Source of the DNA: Brevibacillus gelatini | Lineage (GTDB): Bacteria > Bacillota > Bacilli > Brevibacillales > Brevibacillaceae | Assembly: GCF_003710935.1 (NCBI RefSeq) | Contig: NZ_RHHS01000033.1 | Span: 18,494 to 82,493 of the forward strand | DNA length: 64,000 nt | Direction of reading: 5' to 3' | Part shown: positions 43,795-51,319 of the stretch, in pieces | Position numbering within the stretch: position 1 is the first letter of the stretch | Layout of the letters: every line of letters begins with the position of its first letter | Translations under genes and position numbers: made by a program | Notes under the pieces: model-generated | The model's database searches: none | Told to the model about the DNA's origin: nothing | The model's input: only the letters and a program-made list of their open reading frames with translations

Positions 43795-45957
43795 ATGGAG
43801 CTTACATTGATGATCCAGACAATCGCCCAGGATACGGGCGTCAAACCTCATCAGGTGGAACGCACGGTTGCCCTTTTGGATGAAGGCAATACGGTTCCCT
43901 TCATTGCCCGTTATCGCAAGGAGATGACCGGGCAGTTGGACGAAACGCAAATTCGGGCGATTGAGGAACGAGTGCGTTATTTGCGCAACCTGTCAGTACG
44001 AAAAGAAGAAGTAATCCGGCTCATCGAGGAGCAGGGCAAGCTGACGGAGGAACTGAAAGCTGCAATTGAGCGGGCGACGAAGCTGCAAGAGGTGGAAGAC
44101 CTCTACAGACCGTATCGGCAAAAACGCCGCACGCGTGCGACGATGGCCAAGGAAAAAGGGCTGGAGCCGCTCGCCAACTACTTGCTGAGCCTGCCCAGGA
44201 CAGGCGATCCCGAGCAGGAAGCCCAAAAATACGTGGACGCGGAAAAAGGCGTGGAAACTGCGGCACAAGCCCTGCAAGGGGCGATGGACATCGTCGCCGA
44301 GCACTTTTCCGACGATCCGGACATTCGCCAGTGGGTTCGCCAGCGCACCGTGCAAAAAGGACTGCTGCTGACCGAGCAAAAGGCAGAAGAAGCAGACGAG
44401 AAAAACGTTTATCAGATGTATTACGCATACAGCGAGCCGTTGAAAAAAGTCGTTCCGCACCGCGTGCTCGCCATCAACCGCGGAGAGAGCGAAGGCATTT
44501 TGAAGGTGACAGTCGAAGCGCCTGTGGCGGAAATTTTGGCCTGGATGCAGCGGCGACTCATTCCCCGTGACACTGTCGTGCGCTCTTTGCTGGAGCAGAC
44601 GATTGAGGATGCGTACAAGCGCCTGATCGCCCCGTCGATTGAGCGCGAGGTGCGCGCGGAGCTGACAGAGGCGGCGGAAGAGCGGGCCATCCACATTTTT
44701 GCGGAAAACTTGCGCAATCTCTTGCTGCAGCCTCCCGTCAAAGGAAAAGTCGTTCTGGGTGTCGACCCGGCATACCGGACAGGCTGCAAGCTGGCAGTCG
44801 TCGATGAGACGGGCAAGCTGCTGGAAGTAGCGGTCGTCTATCCGACCCCTCCGGCAAACAAGGTGGCAGAGGCTTCGGCAAAAGTCCGGCAGCTGATTGA
44901 AAAGCATGAGGTCAGTGTGATCGCGATTGGCAACGGTACAGCTTCCCGGGAAACCGAGCAGTTCATCGCCAACCTGCTGAAAGAGTTGAAGCGCCAGGTC
45001 ATGTACATCATCGTCAACGAAGCGGGGGCATCGGTGTACTCGGCTTCCGCGCTGGCCAAGGAAGAGTTTCCGGACCTCGATGTGGCGGAACGAAGCGCTG
45101 TCTCCATCGCGCGTCGCCTGCAGGACCCGCTGGCCGAGCTGGTCAAAATCGATCCGAAATCGGTTGGCGTAGGCCAGTACCAGCACGACGTGTCCCAAGC
45201 GAAGCTGGCGGACAGCCTGCAATTCGTCGTCGAATCGGCGGTCAACCACGTCGGGGTAGACGTCAACACCGCTTCTCCTTCGCTTTTGCAGTACGTTTCC
45301 GGCATCAGCAAGCAGGTAGCGGGCAACATTGTGAAAAAGCGCGAAGAGATCGGCATGTTCACGTCTCGCGCCCAGTTGAAGGAGGTTCCGCGGCTCGGAG
45401 CGAAAACGTATGAGCAGTGCATCGGCTTTTTGCGCATTTTCGAGGGCAGCGATCCGTTGGACAAGACCCCGATTCACCCGGAGTCGTACCCGGCTACGCA
45501 CAAGCTGCTTTCGATGATCGAGATTGCGCCGCAGGAGATCGGCAGCGAGCGCTGCAAGGAACGCCTGCAGTCGCTAAATATCGAGCAGACGGCAGAACGG
45601 CTCGGCATCGGAGTGCCGACGCTTGCGGACATCGTGGAAAGCCTCCTGCGTCCCGGTCGCGACCCGCGCGACGAGCTGCCGAAGCCGCTTTTGCGCAGCG
45701 ACGTGCTTCAGCTCTCTGACCTTGGCGTCGGAATGAAGCTGCAGGGCACCGTCCGCAACGTGGTCGACTTCGGTGCGTTTGTAGATATCGGCTTGAAAAA
45801 CGACGGTCTCGTCCACATTTCCCGCCTGAAAAAAGGCTTCGTCAAGCATCCGCTCGACGTCGTTACGGTGGGGGACATCGTTGACGTGTGGGTCGCAGAG
45901 ATCGATGAAAAACGCCAGCGCGTGGGCCTGACCATGATCGCTCCCGGCGAGGCGTAA
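43795..45957 (+). CDS. tex: RNA-binding transcription accessory protein Tex
   Basis: A 720-residue protein (B. subtilis YdcI). N-terminal helical Tex domain, a YqgF/RNase H-like core (VVLGVDPAYRTGCKLAVVDE), helix-hairpin-helix motifs (SGISKQVAGNIVKKREEIGM), and a C-terminal S1 RNA-binding domain (GMKLQGTVRNVVDFGAFVDI). Tex helps transcription and RNA handling under stress. ATG behind CAGGAGGAATGT. An extended -10 (TGGTACAAT) precedes it. Confidence 0.96.
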   Translation: MELTLMIQTIAQDTGVKPHQVERTVALLDEGNTVPFIARYRKEMTGQLDETQIRAIEERVRYLRNLSVRKEEVIRLIEEQGKLTEELKAAIERATKLQEVEDLYRPYRQKRRTRATMAKEKGLEPLANYLLSLPRTGDPEQEAQKYVDAEKGVETAAQALQGAMDIVAEHFSDDPDIRQWVRQRTVQKGLLLTEQKAEEADEKNVYQMYYAYSEPLKKVVPHRVLAINRGESEGILKVTVEAPVAEILAWMQRRLIPRDTVVRSLLEQTIEDAYKRLIAPSIEREVRAELTEAAEERAIHIFAENLRNLLLQPPVKGKVVLGVDPAYRTGCKLAVVDETGKLLEVAVVYPTPPANKVAEASAKVRQLIEKHEVSVIAIGNGTASRETEQFIANLLKELKRQVMYIIVNEAGASVYSASALAKEEFPDLDVAERSAVSIARRLQDPLAELVKIDPKSVGVGQYQHDVSQAKLADSLQFVVESAVNHVGVDVNTASPSLLQYVSGISKQVAGNIVKKREEIGMFTSRAQLKEVPRLGAKTYEQCIGFLRIFEGSDPLDKTPIHPESYPATHKLLSMIEIAPQEIGSERCKERLQSLNIEQTAERLGIGVPTLADIVESLLRPGRDPRDELPKPLLRSDVLQLSDLGVGMKLQGTVRNVVDFGAFVDIGLKNDGLVHISRLKKGFVKHPLDVVTVGDIVDVWVAEIDEKRQRVGLTMIAPGEA

Positions 45958-45963
45958 GACACA

Positions 45964-46010
45964 TAAAAAGGCGGCCTCCTGCTACTCGGGACGGCCGCCA
46001 TGTTTTTCCC
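45964..46010. terminator. bidirectional terminator overlapping cmpA
   Basis: GGCGGCC pairs with GGCCGCC, with an A-run on the left and TTTTT on the right. It ends tex to the right and cmpA to the left; the right half lies inside the cmpA coding region. Confidence 0.85.
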
Positions 46011-46104
46011 AATATAAGAACCAGCAACTGTTCAGCAAACGAATCTGTCGAACGTCCTTCCCACTGAAGGCACGCTGCAACTGCTTACGCATCCACTGGG
46101 GCAT
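45982..46104 (-). CDS. cmpA: cortex morphogenetic protein CmpA
   Basis: Forty residues: MPQWMRKQLQRAFSGKDVRQ followed by IRLLNSCWFLYWEKHG. It aligns along its length with the 37-residue B. subtilis CmpA and lies in the same position, between tex (ydcI) and sprT (ydcK). CmpA delays cortex assembly until the coat basement is correct and then is degraded. Too short for usual gene callers. The ATG at 46104 follows AGGAGGT. Confidence 0.9.
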   Translation of the reverse strand: MPQWMRKQLQRAFSGKDVRQIRLLNSCWFLYWEKHGGRPE

Positions 46105-46183
46105 GTAGGTACCTCCTGGAATTATTCGCCTATTGGCAATGTATGCGCAAAGGCAACCAGGAGGTACTTATTTTCCCAAAAAC

Positions 46184-46519
46184 TTATTCCTCGTCACGCA
46201 GAAATTCCAGTTGGGCTTGCAAAGCGCGAATCTCGGTCAACAGCGAGATCAAAGGGTACTGGCTCTCCGGGAGAGCCGCAAAACGTTCTTCCAGACTGCT
46301 GACGTAATCCAGTCCATCCACGATAGCAAGCTCGCTTCCCAAAAGCTCCAGGTCAGCGCATTCCGCGAGCACGGTCGGCAGCTCGGGCCGATCCGTGATG
46401 GTCAGCTTGTCGATTTCCTTGTGCAGTCGCTTGAACAGGGCGACAAGCTGGTACATATGCGTTTCCGGCAACGCAACGAACTTCAGCCCGACTTTTTCCT
46501 GCAAAATCAAATAGCGCAT
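46184..46519 (-). CDS. hypothetical protein between cmpA and sprT
   Basis: A 111-residue soluble, acidic, mostly helical protein: MRYLILQEKVGLKFVALPET at the N-terminus, then helices to RALQAQLEFLRDEE. No motif I recognise. The start is the ATG at 46519, well spaced after GGAGG; the TTG at 46531 lies before that site. Diverges from sprT. Confidence 0.75.
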   Translation of the reverse strand: MRYLILQEKVGLKFVALPETHMYQLVALFKRLHKEIDKLTITDRPELPTVLAECADLELLGSELAIVDGLDYVSSLEERFAALPESQYPLISLLTEIRALQAQLEFLRDEE

Positions 46520-46629
46520 AAGCTCCTCCAAACCAATCTACTTTTCTTCCACCCAGTGTAGCCTATCTATCTGGCACTTTTCAACAGGAACTGCTATCGT
46601 GAACAGTAGAGAGGGGCGGTAGAGAGGAC

Positions 46630-47091
46630 ATGACCGATACGGAATTGCAAAAGCTGGTGGAGCAAATATCCAGTCAATTTTTCGCCAAGCCGTTTCGCCA
46701 TCGGGCCCGCTTCAACAAGCGACTGCGCACGACAGGCGGGCGGTATTTGCTGCGCTCTCACGACATTGAATTGAATCCCAGGCATCTGGAGGAGCACGGA
46801 GAGGCGGAACTGATTGCGATCATCAAGCATGAGCTGTGCCACTATCACTTGCATCTGGAGAAAAAAGGCTATCGCCACGCGGACCAGGATTTTCGCAGGC
46901 TGCTTGCCCAGGTTGGCGGCAGTCGGTATTGTCAGCAGGTCAGCACGGGACGCACCGTTTTGCCCTATCGCTACGAGCTCATCTGCCGGGCGTGCGGAAT
47001 GACATATAAACGCAAGCGCAAAATGGACCCTTCCCGCTATCGCTGCGGGCGTTGCAGAGGGGGGCTGGAGTTGCGGGAGCTGAAAGAATAG
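46630..47091 (+). CDS. sprT: SprT-like zinc metalloprotein
   Basis: A 153-residue protein (B. subtilis YdcK). The metalloprotease motif HELCH is at residues 67-71 (IIKHELCHYHLHLE), followed by a zinc ribbon with CRACG and CGRCRGG. Substrates are unknown; related SPRTN proteins cut protein-DNA crosslinks. ATG 25 bp after a GGGGCGGT site; conserved position before thiL. Confidence 0.92.
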   Translation: MTDTELQKLVEQISSQFFAKPFRHRARFNKRLRTTGGRYLLRSHDIELNPRHLEEHGEAELIAIIKHELCHYHLHLEKKGYRHADQDFRRLLAQVGGSRYCQQVSTGRTVLPYRYELICRACGMTYKRKRKMDPSRYRCGRCRGGLELRELKE

Positions 47092-47176
47092 CGGCCTCGC
47101 AACGGGCACCGGCTTTCTTGCACGCGTTTTGACAGCAGAGGTATAATGGACTCACTATGCAAAAAAAGGAGCGTTT

Positions 47177-48202
47177 GTGGTGGCACATGATGAATTTTCC
47201 CTGATCCGGCAATGGACGAGCCGTTCGGACGGACAGGAGAAAGACGGCTTGACCGTCGGGCTCGGGGACGATGCCGCCGTTTTTTCTCCTGCGCCAGAGA
47301 TGGAAGTCGTGGCCTGCTGTGACGCGATGGTGGAGACGGTCCACTTTTTAAAAGAAACGATGAGCCCAAGCGACATCGGCTACAAGGCGGTCACGAGCAA
47401 CGTAAGCGACGTCGCGGCGATGGGCGGCTACCCTCGCTATGCACTGGTCAGCATCGCGGTAGCGCCGCACTGGACGCCGGAGGAGTGCCAGGGCATTTAC
47501 GACGGGATATACGCCGCGTGCGAAGCGTACAACGTGAGAGTCATCGGCGGCGATACGGTTTCCGCCCCGGATGCGCTGCACCTGTCTGTCACCGTGCTGG
47601 GCGAGGTGGAAAAAGGACGCGCCATTCGCCGCTCGCAGGCAAGGCCGGGACAGGTCGTGTTCGTGACGGGACACGTAGGCAGCTCTGCTGCCGGGTTGCA
47701 TTTATTGCTGCGCGACAGGAAAGCAACGGTTGAGCCGTCCGGCCGCTGGGCGAAACTGATAGAAGCCCATCAGCGTCCGCGCGCGCAGGTGGAGGCGGGC
47801 AGGCTGCTTCTGGAATCGGAGGCGTGCGGCGCGTTAAATGACGTGAGCGACGGCTTGGCCTCCGAGCTGTGGGAGATCGCCGAAGCAAGCCGTGTCAGCA
47901 TTTGCGTCGATGCGGACAAAATTCCTGTCAGCGAAGATGCGCGCGCCTATGCGCTCCTGAGCGGAAAAGACCCGCTCGATTGGGCGTTTTACGGCGGAGA
48001 GGACTATCAACTGGTGGGAACGCTTGACGCCAGTCAGCTTGAGGCGGTGCGGGCGCGGTTTGCGGCAGCAGGCATTTTGCTGACCGTCATTGGCGAGGTA
48101 GAGGCGGGCAAGCCTGCCCAGCCGAAGCTGTCCCTGCGCTCAGGCGACAGCCGCACCGATCTGCCCAAGGCAGGCTACAATCATTTCAGGCAGCGCGAGT
48201 AA
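47177..48202 (+). CDS. thiL: thiamine-monophosphate kinase
   Basis: A 341-residue kinase making thiamine diphosphate from the monophosphate. GLGDDAAVF, SDVAAMGGYPRYALVS, GGDTVSAPDALHLSVTVLG and the C-terminal FYGGEDYQLV are ThiL landmarks. Starts at one of two adjacent GTGs (47177 or 47180) behind AAAAAGGAGCG. First of a run thiL-tsaE-tsaB-rimI-tsaD with short gaps or overlaps. Confidence 0.95.
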   Translation: MVAHDEFSLIRQWTSRSDGQEKDGLTVGLGDDAAVFSPAPEMEVVACCDAMVETVHFLKETMSPSDIGYKAVTSNVSDVAAMGGYPRYALVSIAVAPHWTPEECQGIYDGIYAACEAYNVRVIGGDTVSAPDALHLSVTVLGEVEKGRAIRRSQARPGQVVFVTGHVGSSAAGLHLLLRDRKATVEPSGRWAKLIEAHQRPRAQVEAGRLLLESEACGALNDVSDGLASELWEIAEASRVSICVDADKIPVSEDARAYALLSGKDPLDWAFYGGEDYQLVGTLDASQLEAVRARFAAAGILLTVIGEVEAGKPAQPKLSLRSGDSRTDLPKAGYNHFRQRE

Positions 48203-48220
48203 GCGAGGAGTGGATGAGAA

Positions 48221-48691
48221 ATGGGCTATACGTGGAAGCTTGCGGGTGCAGAGGAAACGCAGCGCTTTGCCGAGCAACTGGCAGAACGTCTTGCGCCAGG
48301 CGACTTTCTGGCGCTGGAGGGCGACCTGGGAGCGGGAAAAACGACGTTTACCCAAGGATTGGCGCGCGGACTTGGCATTCGCCAGGTAGTGAACAGTCCG
48401 ACGTTTACGATCATAAAAGAATATCAGGGGCGTTTGCCGCTTTATCATATGGACGTCTACCGGGTGGGCGATGATCCCGATTCACTCGGCCTGGACGACT
48501 ACTTTTTTGGCGAAGGGGTTTGTGTGGTAGAGTGGGCTTCGCTGCTTGCGGATTACTTGCCGGAGGATCGGCTGACGGTCTGTCTGCGCAAGACTGGCGA
48601 GGAAGCGCGGAGCATCGAGCTTTGTCCCCAGGGAGAGCGTTACGTGAAATTGTGTGAGGAGTTTGATTTTGATGCGCGTACTGGCGATTGA
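48221..48691 (+). CDS. tsaE: tRNA t6A threonylcarbamoyl transfer ATPase TsaE
   Basis: A 156-residue P-loop ATPase with GDLGAGKT at residues 34-41 and NSPTFTIIKEYQG, LYHMDVYR and the later WASLL segment. It regenerates the TsaB-TsaD complex in t6A synthesis. It overlaps tsaB by 20 bp. Confidence 0.95.
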   Translation: MGYTWKLAGAEETQRFAEQLAERLAPGDFLALEGDLGAGKTTFTQGLARGLGIRQVVNSPTFTIIKEYQGRLPLYHMDVYRVGDDPDSLGLDDYFFGEGVCVVEWASLLADYLPEDRLTVCLRKTGEEARSIELCPQGERYVKLCEEFDFDARTGD

Positions 48692-49394
48692 TACATCCAA
48701 TCTGGTGTTAAGTGTTGCGGTTGTGGAGAAGGAGCGCGTTCTCGCCGAAATGACGACGAACCAGCAAAAAAACCATTCGGTACGGCTGATGGACTGCATC
48801 AGCGAACTGCTGGATGCGACAGGAACTTCTCCCGAGCAACTGAGCGGCTTTGGGGTAGCAAACGGCCCAGGCTCCTACACAGGAGTGCGCATCGGAGTGG
48901 CTACGGCAAAAAGCATGGCCTGGTCGCTCGATGTGCCTGTCATCGGCGTGTCCAGCCTCGAAGTTGTCGCCATGAATGCCTTGGGCTTCCCAGGGCTGAT
49001 TGTACCGCTGTTTGATGCTCGCCGGGGACAGGTGTACTCGGGCTGCTACCGCACAAATGGCCTGGATTCGGTAGAAGTGCAGGGAAAAGAAAAAATCGTC
49101 TTGCTGCGGGAATGGTTGCCGCAGCTCAGGGACATGGCGCAGGGAGAGTCCATTTTGTTTTTGGGCGAAGATGTGCGGATGCACCGGGAGACGATTGCGC
49201 AGGAGCTTGGGGAGCAGGCGCGGTTTGCCACTCCTGCCTTGAACCACCCGCGCGCAGCCCATATCGGATATGCAGCGCTGCGCAGACTGCAGGACGGAGG
49301 CAGTGCGCACGAGCTTGTCCCTGAATATTTGCAGCTGGCGGAGGCAGAAGCGAAGTGGCTTGCCCAAAAGCAGGCGGGGGCCGTAAAGGAGTAG
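48672..49394 (+). CDS. tsaB: tRNA t6A biosynthesis protein TsaB
   Basis: A 240-residue ASKHA-fold protein: VLAIDTSNLVLSVAVVE, FGVANGPGSYTGVRIGVATA and FDARRGQVYSG. It is the inactive scaffold partner of TsaD. I take the ATG at 48672 behind GAGGAG; the in-frame GTG at 48654 would overlap tsaE more. Followed by rimI at 4 bp. Confidence 0.95.
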   Translation: MRVLAIDTSNLVLSVAVVEKERVLAEMTTNQQKNHSVRLMDCISELLDATGTSPEQLSGFGVANGPGSYTGVRIGVATAKSMAWSLDVPVIGVSSLEVVAMNALGFPGLIVPLFDARRGQVYSGCYRTNGLDSVEVQGKEKIVLLREWLPQLRDMAQGESILFLGEDVRMHRETIAQELGEQARFATPALNHPRAAHIGYAALRRLQDGGSAHELVPEYLQLAEAEAKWLAQKQAGAVKE

Positions 49395-49398
49395 AAGC

Positions 49399-49857
49399 AT
49401 GAGCCAACAACCAATTGAATTGGAATATCGTTTCATGACGATGCAGGACGTAGGGGCTGTGGCCGAGCTGGAACGGTTGTCGTTTTCCACTCCCTGGCCG
49501 CACGAAGCATTCGTCAACGAGTTGACGAAAAACCCGAATGCCCGCTATGTCGTCGCCGTCCACCAAAATCGGATCGTCGCATACTGCGGCATGTGGATCG
49601 TGCTTGACGAGGCCCATATTACGAACGTGGCCGTGCACCCGCTGTTCCGCGGGAAAAAAATCGGTCTGGGGCTGATGATTAAGATGATGGGAGTCGCGAA
49701 GATGTTGGGAGCAAAAAGCATGACGCTGGAAGTACGGCCCTCCAACACCGTCGCGCGCAACTTGTACACCAAGCTCGGCTTCCGGGAGCATGGCGTGCGC
49801 AAAAGATACTATTCGGATAACAATGAGGACGCAATCATTATGTGGGTGACTTTGTAA
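49399..49857 (+). CDS. rimI: ribosomal protein bS18 alanine N-acetyltransferase
   Basis: A 152-residue GNAT enzyme: [20 protein letters not shown] is the acetyl-CoA pocket (R-G-K-K-I-G), then [18 protein letters not shown]. RimI acetylates the N-terminal Ala of S18. The TAA stop overlaps the tsaD ATG. Confidence 0.95.
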   Translation: MSQQPIELEYRFMTMQDVGAVAELERLSFSTPWPHEAFVNELTKNPNARYVVAVHQNRIVAYCGMWIVLDEAHITNVAVHPLFRGKKIGLGLMIKMMGVAKMLGAKSMTLEVRPSNTVARNLYTKLGFREHGVRKRYYSDNNEDAIIMWVTL

Positions 49858-50945
49858 TGAACAAGACCAAGACGTCGCGCTACGAGATGCGCATACAAGA
49901 AGCCTGGGAGGCGCAGAAAAAGTCCGGCGCACCCGTGTACATTTTAGGGATTGAGACGAGCTGCGACGAGACTTCGGCCGCTGTCGTCCGCGATGGCCGG
50001 GAGGTGCTGTCCAATGTCATTGCTTCTCAAGCCGATATTCACAAGCGCTTCGGCGGTGTCGTGCCGGAGGTCGCTTCCCGCAGGCACGTGGAAAACATCA
50101 CGCTGACGATTGAGCAGGCTTTGGCAGAAGCAGACAAAAAGCTGGAGGACATTTCCGCCATCGCGGTGACATACGGCCCTGGCCTCGTAGGTGCGCTCCT
50201 GGTTGGCGTGGCGGCGGCGAAAGCCATTTCACTGGCGCGCGGAATCCCGCTCATCGGCGTTCATCACATCGCAGGCCATATTTACGCGAACCGGCTGGTG
50301 CAAGAGATGGAATTTCCGCTCATCGCCCTGGTCGTCTCCGGAGGCCATACCGAGCTCGTCTGGATGAAGGAGCACGGCCAGTTCGAGATTTTGGGAGAAA
50401 CGCGGGACGACGCCGCTGGCGAAGCCTACGACAAGGTAGCGCGCGCGCTGAATCTGCCGTATCCCGGCGGGCCGCACATCGACAGACTCGCGCACGAAGG
50501 GGTAGCGAATGTGCCGCTGCCGCGCTCCTGGCTGGAGCCGGACTCGTACGATTTCAGCTTCAGCGGCTTGAAGTCGGCGGTACTCAACACACTGCACAAC
50601 GCCGCGCAGCGGGGAGAGACGATTGAGCCGGCGAACTTGGCCGCGAGCTTCCAGGATTCGGTAACAGAGGTGCTGGTAGAAAAAACGATTCGGGCGGTGC
50701 GGAACTGCCAGGCGAAGCAAGTGCTGCTGGCAGGCGGCGTGGCAGCCAATCGCGGTCTGCGGGAACGGCTGCAGGCACGCTGTGAGGCGGAAGGCATCCC
50801 GCTTGTCATCCCGCCGCTGTCGCTTTGCACGGACAACGCCGCGATGATCGCGGCCGCAGGCTATATCAAGTACGAAAAAGGGCAGTTCGCCGCGCTCGAT
50901 CTGAACGGCGTGCCTGGCTTGTCGCTAAACGAAAACGAGCAGTAG
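49857..50945 (+). CDS. tsaD: tRNA t6A threonylcarbamoyltransferase TsaD
   Basis: A 362-residue ASKHA enzyme (Gcp/YdiE). [16 protein letters not shown], the metal-binding H137 and H141 in [22 protein letters not shown] and [15 protein letters not shown] are intact. It transfers the threonylcarbamoyl group to A37 of ANN-decoding tRNAs. It has about 25 extra residues before the domain. TAATG overlap with rimI; ended by the terminator at 50967. Confidence 0.96.
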   Translation: MNKTKTSRYEMRIQEAWEAQKKSGAPVYILGIETSCDETSAAVVRDGREVLSNVIASQADIHKRFGGVVPEVASRRHVENITLTIEQALAEADKKLEDISAIAVTYGPGLVGALLVGVAAAKAISLARGIPLIGVHHIAGHIYANRLVQEMEFPLIALVVSGGHTELVWMKEHGQFEILGETRDDAAGEAYDKVARALNLPYPGGPHIDRLAHEGVANVPLPRSWLEPDSYDFSFSGLKSAVLNTLHNAAQRGETIEPANLAASFQDSVTEVLVEKTIRAVRNCQAKQVLLAGGVAANRGLRERLQARCEAEGIPLVIPPLSLCTDNAAMIAAAGYIKYEKGQFAALDLNGVPGLSLNENEQ

Positions 50946-50966
50946 CTGGATACAACAAAACAGCAT

Positions 50967-51018
50967 AGGGGCAGTCTCAAAAGTCGTGATTTCGACTTCG
51001 AGACGCCCCTTTTTTCGT
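50967..51018 (+). terminator. terminator after tsaD
   Basis: AGGGGC..TCTC..AGTCG pairs with CGACT..GAGA..GCCCCT, followed by six Ts. Confidence 0.92.
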
Positions 51019-51161
51019 TTTGCGGGTCTTGTCTACTTCGCTACTTCGCCTGGAAACCCCGACCGCAGGAATACACTTGCTGCCAGTCTCTCCCCGTCAG
51101 GCGAGCTGTGCGCCGCCTTTGAATCCGCCTCGTACCTGCTGTTGCCCAAGCGTTTTCAGCT

Positions 51162-51308
51162 TTATCCACAAGTTCAGGATAACTTTCCCGGTTGTTCTCG
51201 CAGCCACCTGTGAATACTGGTGATAACACGAAAAATGACCGGGAAATTCACGTATATCCTGTGGATTATTTTGTGGAATATGTGGATAAAAGACTCTGGT
51301 TATCAACA
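51162..51308. other. DnaA-box cluster downstream of tsaD
   Basis: Matches to the DnaA box TTATCCACA or its complement: TTATCCACA at 51162 (perfect), TGTGGATTA at 51260 (one mismatch), TGTGGAATA at 51272 (one mismatch), TGTGGATAA at 51281 (perfect) and TTATCAACA at 51300 (one mismatch). Another perfect TGTGGATAA lies inside the next gene at 51481. Three boxes sit within 30 bp. As I recall, the gcp (tsaD) region of B. subtilis is one of the mapped DnaA-box clusters that titrate DnaA, so the site may be conserved. The rest of 51019-51319 holds no gene. Confidence 0.75.
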
Positions 51309-51319
51309 GGAGGAACGCC

